A DNA stretch of 64,000 nucleotides from Aedes albopictus (taxonomy: Eukaryota > Arthropoda > Insecta > Diptera > Culicidae). The translations under genes were made by a program, and so were the position numbers. This document shows, in pieces, positions 1 through 10,781 of the stretch; position 1 is the stretch's first letter, and every line of letters starts with the position of its first letter. The notes beneath the pieces were generated by a model that made no database searches, was not told the origin of the DNA, and saw nothing but the letters and a program-made list of their open reading frames with translations. The stretch lies in NCBI RefSeq assembly GCF_035046485.1, contig NC_085137.1, forward strand, positions 130,576,703-130,640,702, read 5' to 3'.

Positions 1-148
1 AGGACAAAAGGTCGAATGGACAAAAGGTCGAATGGACAAAAGGTCGAATGGACAAAAGGTCGAATGGACAAAAGGTCGAATGGACATAAGGTCGAATGGA
101 CAAAAGGTCGAATGGACAAAAGGTCGAATAGAACAAAAGGTATAATTG
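1..148. repeat. 16-bp tandem repeat array (GACAAAAGGTCGAATG)n
   Basis: About nine copies of the 16-mer GACAAAAGGTCGAATG run from the window edge to about 148, with small variants (CATAAGG, AATAGAAC). The array is cut by the window start, so its full length is unknown. The same unit occurs in reverse complement at 4437-4600. An open frame across it is only a by-product of the repeat. Confidence 0.95.
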
Positions 149-289
149 ACAGTAGACAATTTGGAAGACATGATAAAGTGGTCAGTAAAACGACAATTAG
201 CTTATATGCAGCTATTTACTACCGCATTGCAATTCGAAATAGATGCCTAGAATGATAGAAAGTAGAAGCCAATGAGCCATTTTACGAGA

Positions 290-2062
290 CGTTTCGGATC
301 CCCCTAAAACCTCCAGAAACCCCATGTAACGCACCTCAGACCCTCCGAAACCCCAGAAAACGGCATGTAACGCCTGCGTAACGTTTCTGAAATCCGCCAA
401 AAATACTCTGAAGCTCTTTGGAATGCCTCCAAAATCCCCCTTAAATCCCCGGAAACCCCATGTAACGCACCTCAGACCCTCCAAAACCCCAGAAAACGGC
501 ATGTAACGCCTTCGTAACGTTTCTGGAATCCGCCGAAAATGCTCTGAAGCTCTTTGGAATGCCTTCAAAATCCCCCTAATACCCCCAGAAACCCCATGTA
601 ACGCACCTCAGACCTTCCGAAACCCCTGAAAACGCTATGTAACGCTTCCGTAACGCTTGTGAAATCTGCCGAAAATTCTCTGAAGCTGCCTCCAAAATCC
701 CCCTTAAATCCCCGGAAACCCCATGTAACGCACCTCAGACCCTCCAAAACCCCAGAAAACGGCATGTAACGCCTTCGTAACGTTTCTGGAATCCGCCGAA
801 AATAATCTGAAGCTCTTTGGAATGCCTCCAAAATCCCCCTAATACCCCCAGAAACCCCATGTAACGCACCTCAGACCCTCCGAAACCCCAGAAAACGGCA
901 TGTAACGCCTGCGTAACGTTTCTGAAATCCGCCAAAAATGCTCTGAAGCTCTTTGGAATGCCTCCAAAATCCCCCTTAAACCCCCAGAAACCCCATGTAA
1001 CGCACCTCAGACCCTCCGAAACCCCAGAAAACGGCATGTAACGCCTGCGTAACGTTTCTGAAATCCGCCAAAAATGCTCTGAAGCTCTTTGGAATGCCTC
1101 CAAAATCCCCCTTAAACCCCCAGAAACCCCATGTAACGCACCTCAGACCTTCCGAAACCCCTGAAAACGCTATGTAACGCTTCCGTAACGTTTGTGAAAT
1201 CCGCTGAAAATTCTCTGAAGCTCTTTGGAATACCTCCAAAATCCCCCTTAAACCCCCGGAAACCCCGTGTAACGCACCTTAGACCCTCCGAAACCCCAGA
1301 AAACGGCATGTAACGCCTTCGTAACGTTTCTGAAATCCACCGAAAAATGCTCTGAAGTTCTTTGGAATGCCTCCAAAATCCCCCTTAAACCCCCAGAAAC
1401 CCCATGTAACGCACCTCAGACCTTCCGAAACCCCTGAAAACGCTATGTAACGCTTCCGTAACGTTTGTGAAATCCGCTGAAAATTCTCTGAAGCTCTTTG
1501 GAATGCCTTCAAAATCCCCCTAAAACCCCCAAAAACCCCATGTAACGCACCTCAGACCCTCCGAAACCCCAGAAAACGGCATGTAACGCCTGCGTAACGT
1601 TTCTGAAATCCGCCAAAAATGCTCTGAAGCTCTTTGGAATGCCTCCAAAATCCCCCTTAAACCCCCAGAAACCCCATGTAACGCACCTCAGACCTTCCGA
1701 AACCCCTGAAAACGCTATGTAACGCTTCCGTAACGTTTGTGAAATCCGCTGAAAATTCTCTGAAGCTCTTTGGAATGCCTCCAAAATCCCCCTTAAACCC
1801 CCGGAAACCCCGTGTAACGCACCTTAGACCCTCCGAAACCCCAGAAAACGGCATGTAACGCCTTCGTAACGTTTCTGAAATCCACCGAAAAATGCTCTGA
1901 AGTTCTTTGGAATGCCTCCGAAATCCCCCTAATACCCCCAGGAATCCCATGTAACGCACCTCAGGCCCTCCGAAACCCCCAAAAACGCCATATAACGCCT
2001 CCGTAACGTTTGTGAAATCCGCCGAAAAATGCTCTGAAGCTCTTTGGAATGCCTCCAAAATC
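290..2062. repeat. 136-bp satellite array, 13 copies
   Basis: The landmark CCCATGTAACGCACCTCAGA (or its CCCGTG variant) occurs at 321, 457, 593, 720, 856, 992, 1128, 1264, 1401, 1537, 1673, 1809 and 1946. The spacing is 136-137 bp, except for one 127-bp unit that lacks a 9-base segment near 690. Each unit also holds ATGTAACGCCTNCGTAACGTTT and GAAGCTCTTTGGAATGCC. Because 136 is not a multiple of three, no frame stays in register, and the minus-strand open frames here are artefacts. A related but more divergent array in the opposite orientation lies at 23130-23690. Confidence 0.95.
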
Positions 2063-2097
2063 CTATAATGAAAAAAATGTACTGTACGGTTCACGGG

Positions 2098-2186
2098 CTG
2101 GGAGGTATGGCTTTCAATCTTTGGAGGAATAGCTTAAGTATCCGTTTTTGAGTTATTCTTGCAAAGACTGAACGCCATACCTCCCA
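2098..2186. repeat. Short imperfect hairpin with 13-bp ends
   Basis: TGGGAGGTATGGC (from 2100) is matched by GCCATACCTCCCA (ending near 2186). The inner bases (TTTCAATCTTTG against CAAAGACTGAAC) also pair imperfectly. This looks like a tiny foldback MITE. No target duplication was identified. Confidence 0.6.
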
Positions 2187-3208
2187 ACATAATCATCAGC
2201 AGTCGAAATTCGAAGAAATTATTTATACTTATACAGTGTAATTCGTCGGAACTATTTATAAATCCAAGAGGGGATGAATCATCCCGGATGATCACTATTT
2301 TTTTTAAACTATAAGTACCTAAATAGTCGATAAATTATTCAGTAACAAAACTTAAAAGAACAGCCTATACATTTAAGAAGGAAAAATTACTGAACAAAAC
2401 ATCAAACTAAATTGCCATTAAATACTACACCAACACAACTAGAAAGAATAGCCTATAAACAAAAGAAGGAAAAATTTCCTATAGAAATGTCAGTGGCTGA
2501 AATACATATGGTCGGGGTTCTGCTAAACCGAACCAAAGACCATTTTTTGAAAAATTGAGTTTTCTTTACCATTGGATGAAGAAATTGATGATCCTCCTTC
2601 CATGTAAAAATGCAGTAATTCTGACAGCTCTTCGTGGAGTTAATTCAAAATTTCTGTTTAGCAGAACATACAAAAAATAAAATTGCATCCAACCAGAGTG
2701 AACTGTAAACCAATTCCATAGAATCAGCGAAATGTTTTAGTGTTGGTCCAGATGGAGAACATTTCAAATTATGCTCATTGCCGTCAAATTTCTAACTTCC
2801 AACCGACTCATAGTAACGATCTGTGAGAGAATTGAACACGTTATTAGAAATACGGATGTTGGAGGATACAATTATGTTTCGATGGTGCTGATCGCCACTT
2901 TTCCAAATCACATTCAGCCAGACCGAACCAAATCCACTGCATTTTAGAATCTATTTATTCTCCACAATACAAAAATAAACTGGTTTTAAATACCTGCGTT
3001 ATGTCGACACACCTCATACTGATAATTTAACACAGAAGCCGTCATTGAACAACAAGGCTAATAAGAATAATAAAGCTTGAAAAAAATCAAACACTTGGTT
3101 CGCTTTGGCTGATCGAAAAATGGCGTTTTTGCAATTTTTCATCGTAATAGGCTGTTTTACCTCACGCAAATCTGACAGGAAAAGGCCTACTTTCCCACAC
3201 TAAATTAG

Positions 3209-3270
3209 CAGTGCTGTAATGGTTCATTGCAGCACTGATTTGCGTTGCGTAATGAACCATTACAGCACTG
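3209..3270. repeat. 20-bp perfect stem-loop
   Basis: CAGTGCTGTAATGGTTCATT at 3209-3228 is exactly complementary to AATGAACCATTACAGCACTG at 3251-3270, leaving a 22-base loop. It lies inside the inverted-repeat element at 2506-4391. It could form a cruciform or an RNA hairpin; no function is claimed. Confidence 0.9.
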
Positions 3271-3507
3271 TTTTCAGTTTTGATCAACTTCTTGGTGATT
3301 TCTGGACGCAGTTCTGAAAAAGTGTGACAAATGCACAGTATAACCTGTTATGATCAGACTTTCTTAAACATGGCTGTGTACATCAGTGTACAGTTTGATG
3401 AAAAATTTTGTTCAAAACTATCCTCAAGCGGTAATTTATGAAATTGCAAAAAACGTTGTACGCAACTCGGTGCCGAACTCGATTTTTCCAGCACTCGTCG
3501 TAATTAT

Positions 3508-3545
3508 CCAACTCGGCAAGCCTCGTTGGATAAATGTACGACTCG
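3508..3545. repeat. Dispersed repeat shared with 25205-25242
   Basis: The stretch beginning CTCGGCAAGCCTCGTTGGAT is nearly identical at 25205-25242 and is followed in both places by ACTCGTGCT. It marks an unidentified dispersed family. Confidence 0.6.
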
Positions 3546-3654
3546 TGCTGTAAAAATCTTCATTCTGCACCTTGTTACGTAAACTACTATTTCACGAAAA
3601 CCATGCTAGAGATGAATGTTTAGAACTTGATTCAGACTTAACGACTGACCTTTA

Positions 3655-3725
3655 GCTAAGTAAAATGACCTAGAGGTAACGTGCTTGGTTATCACTTAAA
3701 GGACCCAAGTTCGAATCTCTTTAAT
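3655..3725 (+). other. tRNA-like module
   Basis: TGACCTAGAGGTAACGTG resembles a pol III A box and AAGTTCGAATCTC resembles a B box at tRNA-like spacing. Acceptor pairing is poor, so this is a tRNA-derived relic rather than a gene. Confidence 0.4.
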
Positions 3726-4436
3726 ATTTTCGATTTTTTTTTGTCTTAGTTCACTTTGGCAGATCATTTTCATGGTTTTCTTCGACCAGTATTAATTTGA
3801 AGTACACAAATTGCTCCATTTTCACATCTCAGGACCTCAGGACATGCAAAGACATCATTTTACATAATTACTCTTGCTCTGCGCCTGCACATGCACCGCC
3901 TATAAAAAAACATAGGTGGGAAGGGCTGAGCTGGGAGGGCTTCCGCCGTTCATATTTCAAACTGTTTTGAAACCTCCATAATATACGCGTCCTCTCTGAT
4001 TCATGTAAAGAATTGTGAGTGATATCGATTTCAACTTCATGGACGATGAAAAATCGAGTTTTTTTTTTACAATCCGACTGGTTTTCTCTGAAACAAAGAA
4101 ACACAGTCAGCCACACTGAACTATAAACCATATTCCAATGTTTTTGTTCAGCCAGAGTGAACTGAGTGCGAAGTACTCAAAAATTAAATGTATTTATATC
4201 AATGATTTCAAATAATTTACATGTATTGTTCATCTCTGATGGTTAATAAAGGCTTGTAAGTTACATAAGTGCGGAAAAGTTTCAAATAATCTTAACTGTT
4301 GTTTATTTGTGAGTGGTTGTACTTTAAGCTTAATTATCTCGGAATAAAGTTTTTGGCACTTAGTTCGGTTTAGCAGAACCCCGGCCATATGATTACTATA
4401 AAAGCACCATAATGTTTCTCTCAATGAGCAAGAACA

Positions 4437-4600
4437 TGAACCATTCGACCTTTTGTCCCATTCGACCTTTTGTCCCATTCGACCTTTTGTCCATTCGACC
4501 TTTTGTCCCTTCGACCTTTTGTCCATTCGACCTTTTGTCCATTCGACCTTTTGTCCATTCGACCTTTTGTCCTTCGACCATTTGTCCTTCGACCTTCTGT
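4437..4600. repeat. 16-bp tandem repeat, reverse orientation of the array at 1-148
   Basis: Copies of CATTCGACCTTTTGTC, the reverse complement of the unit at 1-148, are separated by 0-2 variable bases. The array abuts the 5' truncation point of the RTE copy at about 4610. The two arrays therefore face each other across about 4.3 kb. Confidence 0.93.
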
Positions 4601-4609
4601 CCTAAAGCC

Positions 4610-5846
4610 GTTCGTGGGAAGTTATCAAGCCGGCTTCATCGACGGCCGGTCGACAACGGACCAGATCTTCACCGTACGGCAAATCCTCCAGAAATGCTGT
4701 GAATACCAGGTCCCAACGCACCACCTGTTCATCGACTTCAAAGCGGCATACGATAGTATCGACTGCGCAGAGCTATGGAGAATCATGGACGAAAACGGCT
4801 TTCCTGGGAAGCTGACTAGACTGATTAAAGCAACGATGGACGGTGTGCAAAACTGCGTAAGGGTTTCGGGTGAACTATCCAGTTCATTCGTATCTCGCCG
4901 GGGACTGCGACAAGGTGACGGACTCTCATGTCTACTCTTCAACATCGCGCTGGAAAGTGTGATGCGACGAGCTGGGCTCAACAGCCGGGGAACGATTTTC
5001 ACAAAATCCGGTCAATTTGTGTGCTTTGCGGGCGACATGGACATTATCGCTAGAACATTTGGAACGGTGGCAGAGCTGTACACCCGCCTGAAACGCGAAG
5101 CAGCAAAGGTCGGACTGGTGGTGAATGCCTCAAAAACAAAGTACATGCTGGTAGGCGGAACTGAAAACGACCGGATCCGTCTGGGTAGTAATGTTACGAT
5201 AGACGGGGATACTTTCGAGGTGGTGGAGGAATTCGTCTACCTCGGATCCTTACTGACGGCTGACAACAACGTGAGCCGAGAAATTCGGAGGCGCATCATC
5301 AGCGGAAGTCGGGCCTACTACGGGCTCCAGAAGAAACTGCGGTCGGAAAAGATTCACCCACGCACCAAATGCACCATGTACAAAACGCTAATAAGACCGG
5401 TGATCCTCTAAGGGCACGAGACATGGACCATGCTCGAGGAGGACCTACAAGCACTCGGAGTTTTCGGAGCGACGCGTGCTAAGAACGATCTTCGGCGGTG
5501 TGCAGGAGAACGGTGTGTGGCGGAGAAGGATGAACCACGAGCTCGCTGCACTTTACGGCGAACCCAGCATCCAGATGGTGGCCAAAGCCGGAAGGATACG
5601 TTGGGCAGGGCATGTTGCAAGAATGCCGGACAACAACCCTGCAAAGCTGGTTTTTGCAACGGATCCGGTTGGCACAAGAAGGCGTGGAGCGCAGAGAGCA
5701 CGATGGGCGGACCAGGTGGAGCGTGACTTGGTGAGCATTGGGCGCGACCGAGGATGGAGAGCGGCAGCCACAAACCGAGTATTGTGGCGTACTATTGTTG
5801 ATTATGTCTTGTCTTAATGATGTTGAACAAATAAATGTATGTATAA
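4610..5846 (+). pseudogene. 5'-truncated, inactivated RTE-type retrotransposon (copy 1)
   Basis: From about 4610 the sequence is nearly identical to 61940-63165 of the longer copy. It covers the palm of the reverse transcriptase through the C-terminal region and the 3' tail AAATAAATGTATGTAT. It begins inside the RT domain, so it is a 5'-truncated insertion typical of target-primed reverse transcription. Three lesions are visible: the catalytic motif FADD reads FAGD (GGC at 5031-5033), a TAA stop lies at 5409-5411 where the longer copy has TAC, and a frameshift follows near 5466 (VFGATRA in place of VFERRV). The copy cannot encode an active enzyme. The clade is inferred; see the entry at 58474. 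Confidence 0.9.
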
Positions 5847-5849
5847 GAT

Positions 5850-6350
5850 GTAACACAAAAAAAGTTGAAAAAATTTCATCGAGTACATATTGAGATATGA
5901 TGTTTTAAAAATGTGTTCAAAAATCTTATAAGTTTTATTAAAAGATCTATAACTTCCAGAAAATTCATTCGATCTCGCTCAAAATTTTACTAATGGAGCA
6001 TTAATATATGATTCATGATTGGTCAAAATTTCAGCGTTTCTGATTGACGCATAAAAAAGTTATTAACATTTGAATGAAAAATTATTTTGACCAAAAAATT
6101 TGCTGTACGGACAATTGCTTGATATACTGTAGAATATTTCACCAAACCTAGTTCTAGCACTTAGGAGACGATAGGATCTGAAACCAAAAGCTCATCAGAG
6201 ATTTTTTACTTATTTTTTTTTAAATTTTTATTCCGGGACTAATGACATGGCTTTACCGCATTAAGCATACAATAGAAAATACATAATTAGAAAAAAAAAA
6301 TAATTTCTGGGTAATGTCATTCAGGGTGATGAAATTCGGGGAAATGTCAT
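5850..6350. other. AT-rich spacer, nothing recognised
   Basis: Low-complexity AT-rich DNA follows the RTE tail. I see no inverted ends, tandem unit or plausible coding exon. Confidence 0.4.
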
Positions 6351-6352
6351 AG

Positions 6353-6440
6353 AGTCGAGGTGGTCGAGTGGCTCCGTAGCTATTGAAGAATAGAAGCGCT
6401 TTTCTAGCAAATTGGGAGTCGTGAATTTGACTGCCACCGG
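6353..6440 (+). other. tRNA-Ser/Leu-like relic
   Basis: GTGGTCGAGTGGCTCC matches an A-box region and GTGAATTTGACTGCC a degraded B box. Between them is a long variable-arm-like segment, as in class II tRNAs. B-box changes argue for a pseudogene or SINE head. Confidence 0.4.
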
Positions 6441-6449
6441 AGCCCATGT

Positions 6450-7436
6450 TTTTATTTGCAATTTAAATCTCCATTTGTTCATCAAACACGTGTTTCTGTT
6501 GTGTACATGAATGCTCAAGCCTTGATTGTAATTTCCAATTGGCTTGGTAAGCCTTTAAGTAAATACAATTCGAGAAATTGACACTCGAAGAAAAAAACAG
6601 CTCATAAAATAAAGTAGTACTTTTGCACACCCATCAGTTCTACAATAGAATTATTTGAAAATTGAAAAACAGCTTATTGTTAAAATAAGGAAAAATCGTT
6701 TTCAGAATTAGTAGTTTTTCTGTCAAACTACATAGGCTCAGTATACCAGTTATGGCTATAGTACCTCAAATAGGCCATAGTTGATTTTTAACCTATAACG
6801 GTGAAAAACAACATGATATATTGTGTGAATACAAGATCACATTCACAAAAGATGATTGCAATCATTCAAACCTCACAATTTGCTAAAATTGTTATAGAAA
6901 AAAATCATTTTTCTTATAATTTCGGCTTTTTTGCACCCTATTTCGCCATAGTGTATCAGTTATGGCTGATCCCATTAGAAATGCATGCAAATAGTGCGAA
7001 GTGGAACCGAAATAAGAAAATGTGTCCATAACTGGTACAGGGTTCCTATCATTGGCACACTCTATAATAAACACTAAAGGTACTTTTGGCTCAATTTGTT
7101 TATTTTTCCTGTAAAGTATGGAAACTACACAATCATTTGACATATTGGAAACATTCATCAGTCTTCTTCTTATTTTTATAGAAATAGTTTTCCTTACGTA
7201 GTGCGATAACTGGTACAGGCACCCTGCCAGTGGAAACACAATTGTTAATGAAGAAATGCAATCCCGTGCCTAAAGGAGAGGGTTAAACCCACTAGCATGT
7301 CCAGTTGTTTTTTTCTTACTGACAATGAATTTATTGCACTTTTCCGGCTATACCAGTCGGCCAGTATGTCTGGAATGAACGTAAAATCTTGAAATATTTG
7401 AAGGCAAAGTACGTTTAATTGACAAATTGAGAGATA
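6450..7436. other. AT-rich region with dispersed AACTGG motifs
   Basis: The motifs CCAGTTATGGC (6740), CAGTTATGGCTG (6958), CATAACTGGTACAGG (7026) and ATAACTGGTACAGG (7206) recur, suggesting a decayed repeat family. No coding sequence is supported; the short open frames lack features. Confidence 0.35.
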
Positions 7437-7720
7437 AATTGGCTTTTTTAGCGGTGTTGAGATAACTCCATATTCTGAATCTGCATGCCAAACTGAGCCA
7501 AAATCCAAATTTTCATCAATTTTGGTGCCCGGGAACCTATTTAAAAATCACCCCTCGTCGCATTTTGTACTGAGCGGAGCTGTCAAGCAGTTGCCCAGCT
7601 GTCAAAAGGTGATTTCAAAAAATCTCTTTGAAATTGGTTTTAGATACCAAAATAAAGTTCTAAAAATCTGAAAAAAATCATAGCGGCTCAGAAAAAGGTG
7701 CTCCTTCGTTTAAAAATTTA
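7437..7720 (-). repeat. Dispersed repeat family F, copy 1
   Basis: Segments around GCTTTTTTAGCGGTGTTGAG (7441), TTTTGGTGCCCGGGAACC (7519) and CGTCGCATTTTGTACTGAGC (7557) reappear in reverse complement, in the same order, at 39923-40267. That second copy is bounded within a hAT-type MITE, which supports family F being a mobile unit. Confidence 0.65.
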
Positions 7721-7771
7721 ATAAACATTAATTTTTTCTTAATTTAAAAACCCAATTTGTGAAAAAACCAC

Positions 7772-7823
7772 CATTTGTTTTGGTGGGATTCGTACCTACA
7801 ACTCCATATCACTAGTCCGGCGC
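7772..7823 (-). other. tRNA-like relic cut by an assembly gap
   Basis: On the minus strand, GCGCCGGACTAGTGATATGG followed by TAGGTACGAATCCCACCA looks like the anticodon arm and T arm of a tRNA. The 5' half is lost in the N run at 7824. It resembles the module at 13438-13511. Confidence 0.4.
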
Positions 7824-7846
7824 NNNNNNNNNNNNNNNNNNNNNNN
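7824..7846. other. Assembly gap, 23 N
   Basis: A run of 23 undetermined bases, the same length as the run at 19833-19855. This suggests a fixed or scaffold-estimated placeholder. Confidence 0.99.
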
Positions 7847-8195
7847 AAATAAAAAGTTAGGGGTCACTCTCAGAGAAAAAAATCAAAATCAAGTTCACAT
7901 TCAAAAGTTAACCAATTAAAGAAACTTTGAACATGGTTTAGGCTCAACTTTTCCAAAAATATAGTAAACTTAACCTTAAGTTGCAACATAGTCTTAAACA
8001 TAAATATAGGATCGGAAAGTCTGTGTCGTAAATTAATTAAGTAATTCAACTACTGATCTCATCGTCCAAAAGTTCGGAGTCACTCTTATGTTAACCTTCG
8101 TCGTGCATTGGAGTCATTATGATCCCTAAACGTGCACTACGTCAGCGAGGTGAGCGCAAGCTAATGCACGAAGAAGGTTAATAATAAGTCGATCC

Positions 8196-8597
8196 CAGGC
8201 CTCTGACACGGCCTATATCAATGCATTGGAATCATGGTAGACAGGATGTCCTGGGCGCTAATAAATAGCGCCCACTGTCAAATGCGAAAACATCAACATT
8301 TTTTTGTTTAACGTTTATTTTGGGTTGTTGATCAGTTTTTGGAATCATTTTTTTCACCTGTTATGATCACAAAACACGTCAAACTCGCTTTAATATTAAT
8401 GTACGGTAAGAGGAGCATGCGATTAGTTGAATAAAGCAACCCAACAAACACGCATTGTGAATGTGATTTCGTGTATGGCTCACAACATCAAACAAAAACT
8501 GCGTTTGTTGATTACACGCTCGTTTTATTTTGCACGAATATGAGTATAAGGCAGTTAGATGTTGGCTACGATATATTTCATTCATGCCAGAGGCCTG
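8196..8597. mobile_element. hAT-type MITE, 402 bp, complete (family H, copy 1)
   Basis: Ends are CAGGCCTCTGACA and its inverted partner TGCCAGAGGCCTG. The direct repeat GTCGATCC flanks it at 8188-8195 and 8598-8605. An 8-bp duplication with CAGG-type ends is the hAT superfamily signature. No transposase is encoded. A second complete copy is at 43278-43677, and an older expanded copy spans 39694-43766. The internal sequence contains the landmark AGAGGAGCATGCGATTAG. Confidence 0.88.
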
Positions 8598-8879
8598 GTC
8601 GATCCGATTTCAAGCGACTGTGCAGGAAGTTTATTTTTTAAATGTTGTAGCTTTAGGTCAAGTTCAAACAAAAATACGTTGAAGAAATATCGCCTTATTC
8701 ATGTTCAAAGTTTCTTTGAATTATTATCTTTTAAATAGGATCTAAAGTTTTGGAATCGGACGCTAATTGACGGACCTCAAGGCTTAAAAAATACATGTTT
8801 TTGATGAGGTTTGAAGGGGACTCCATCATCAACATTTTATCATTTTTCGCTAACCATTCAAATCATTTCTACCCAAAAC

Positions 8880-9560
8880 CAATAACACCTTGAACGAAAT
8901 TCAAAATCGATTCACAAACAAACTTCTCTTCCACGAGGCCTGGAAAGACGCATCGACCCCATAGGACTCACAAAGGGTTACAGTTTCAGGTGAAAGTAAT
9001 TCTGCTCCCAGTAGTGTGCATTATCCACTCAATGTTCACTACACTCCTTGGGAAGTGACTCTTAACGCGTTAAGTAGGATGGAAAACAACGTCAATTTGC
9101 TTGTCTCGCCGAAATGATCGATAAACGGTCGTGACGACCGCAGCGGCGCGATGGTTGATAAATAATCGCCATCAAGTTGTGAACAATTATTCCGCAACGG
9201 AGTCATCAACACGTCTCCTTTCGTATTGACCAATTCGAACTGCACATTTGCTCAAAATCACTACCTAGGAAAAGTCCCTACGCCTGAAGGAGCCAGACAG
9301 CCACCACAACACAGTACCATGGCTGAATGCCAGCGGCTTGTGAAGCTTATGTGAATGCCCCGTTGAACCTTAAAAATGTTGCTGTTGGCGCACGGTGGTT
9401 TCGAATTTTGTTGATCGGGCACTATGTGAAACAAAAACGTGCCTTGGTTCGGTGGTCTCAGTGAACGCCGAAACAGAAGCGAAGAGAGAAAAGTGCATTT
9501 ATGTAGAGTTGAGTGGCGATTGATCTTTTTTTATTGAATTTTTGTTGTGATCTGTGGTTC
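8880..9560. other. Apparently unique, GC-balanced stretch; possible promoter or untranslated exon
   Basis: This region lacks the repeats seen elsewhere and has higher GC than its neighbours. An insect initiator-like TCAGT lies near 9458 (GTCTCAGTGAACGCCG). No convincing coding exon was found on either strand; a 68-codon minus-strand frame (9039-9245) has no recognisable features. Any gene assignment is speculative. Confidence 0.25.
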
Positions 9561-10084
9561 AATTGAAGAGATAACGAGAGTATCCTTACCATATTTACGT
9601 ATTGCTACAACATCTAAGAAATGTTTTTTTCTCTTTGCGGGACATGAAACACTGCGGCAAGTATTGTTCTCTGTATAGTGCATGTCGTATTACTTCTTGT
9701 GACCACCTTTGAGAATTTATTAAGTATTCGGTTTAGTTACAGTAGGAATTTTCAACATAATCGCAAGTATAGATTTTGATTCATAGGTTCCGCTTTTAAC
9801 ACGCTCTTTTCTCAGTCAAAATCGGATCCCTTAACGATATAATCAAGAAATGATACCTATTATACCGATCATGCATCGGAACTCTAGTCCTTATTGCCTG
9901 AAACCGGTAAAAATTGAATAGAAAATTAGAATTACTAACCCAATTGTCATTGTTTTCATCTCAGTCATACCAAAACCGAGACCAATCTTATTTAACTAGG
10001 TGAGAAAGTAGTTTTCTTTGATTACTTAAATACGCTTTTCCACTGTTTGGAAGCAGCTAGCACTAGAGTTCGGTTTGGCAGACA

Positions 10085-10435
10085 TAACGCCGAAACGCTG
10101 AGATTTTTCAGAGATTTCTCAAGAAGTTGCTTCGGGGATTTCTCCTGGAGTTTTTTCTGTGATCTTGGAAAGAACTACTTAAGAAATTCTAAAAGATTTG
10201 TTGTGCAATTCCATAGGGTATTTCTGGAAAAAAATAGATGGAACTTTATACGGAATAGCAGAATCATGTTCGGGAGATACCCCAGAAAAAAATCTTTGAG
10301 GAATCTCAAAGAGATCCTTTGGAAAATTCGCAGAGGAAATTTCTGAAGAAATTTCAGAAGAAATTCCCGAAAAGGGACTTCAAGGGTTTCTGGGAAATCC
10401 TTCAGTTGTTATTTGCGGGGTTGTTTTCAGGAATT
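10085..10435. repeat. 12-bp degenerate satellite, short block
   Basis: Units such as GATTTCTCCTGG, AAATTTCTGAAG and AAATTCCCGAAA repeat with about 12-base spacing. This is the same degenerate family as the blocks at 15070, 25437, 33690 and 36100. The 99-codon open frame at 10047 is a by-product. Confidence 0.55.
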
Positions 10436-10781
10436 GCATTAAGTAGGGTACGTGTGTCATAACCTAACTTACGCTTCCAAATTCATTCTATTCGAAAGCA
10501 CGGCATCGATTGATTACGTTCTTTTTGATTTCATGCGTGCTCACTTGTAACAAAAATAGAAACAAAACAAACAGCGCCTCTCTCTTGTCTGTATTAACGA
10601 GATTTTTAATCCTACACTGAGGATACTGCAACTCCGAAAGTCATACGAATCAACTATGATTTTTTGCCACAGCACGCACTCACCAGCCTTGAAGTTCCTG
10701 GTTCGATACCAGGTTGCGATTTTTTTAATTTGTGTAAAATATTTCATAAAAATATGTATGATAGTCATATGATAGTCAGTA

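Larger units (their letters stand above)
2506..4391. mobile_element. Inverted-repeat element, about 1.9 kb, no transposase seen
   Basis: The two ends are inverted copies of a 29-bp sequence with one mismatch: CATATGGTCGGGGTTCTGCT at 2506 onward, and the reverse complement ending in GGCCATATG at 4391. Each continues through AAACCGAAC inward. Inside, degenerate copies of a motif around CAGAGTGAACTGTAAACC recur (near 2692 and 4111). A 20-bp perfect stem lies at 3209-3270. No long coding frame is present, so this is probably a non-autonomous DNA transposon. Flanking duplications are not clear. Confidence 0.6.

Noticed and set aside
290..2062. Possible CRISPR-like array
   Set aside because: Units are contiguous 136-bp satellite copies without unique spacers, and the genome is eukaryotic.
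212..2094. Series of overlapping minus-strand ORFs with similar peptides
   Set aside because: They arise from the 136-bp satellite, whose period is not a multiple of three. The peptides shift frame from unit to unit, and no start or gene context exists.
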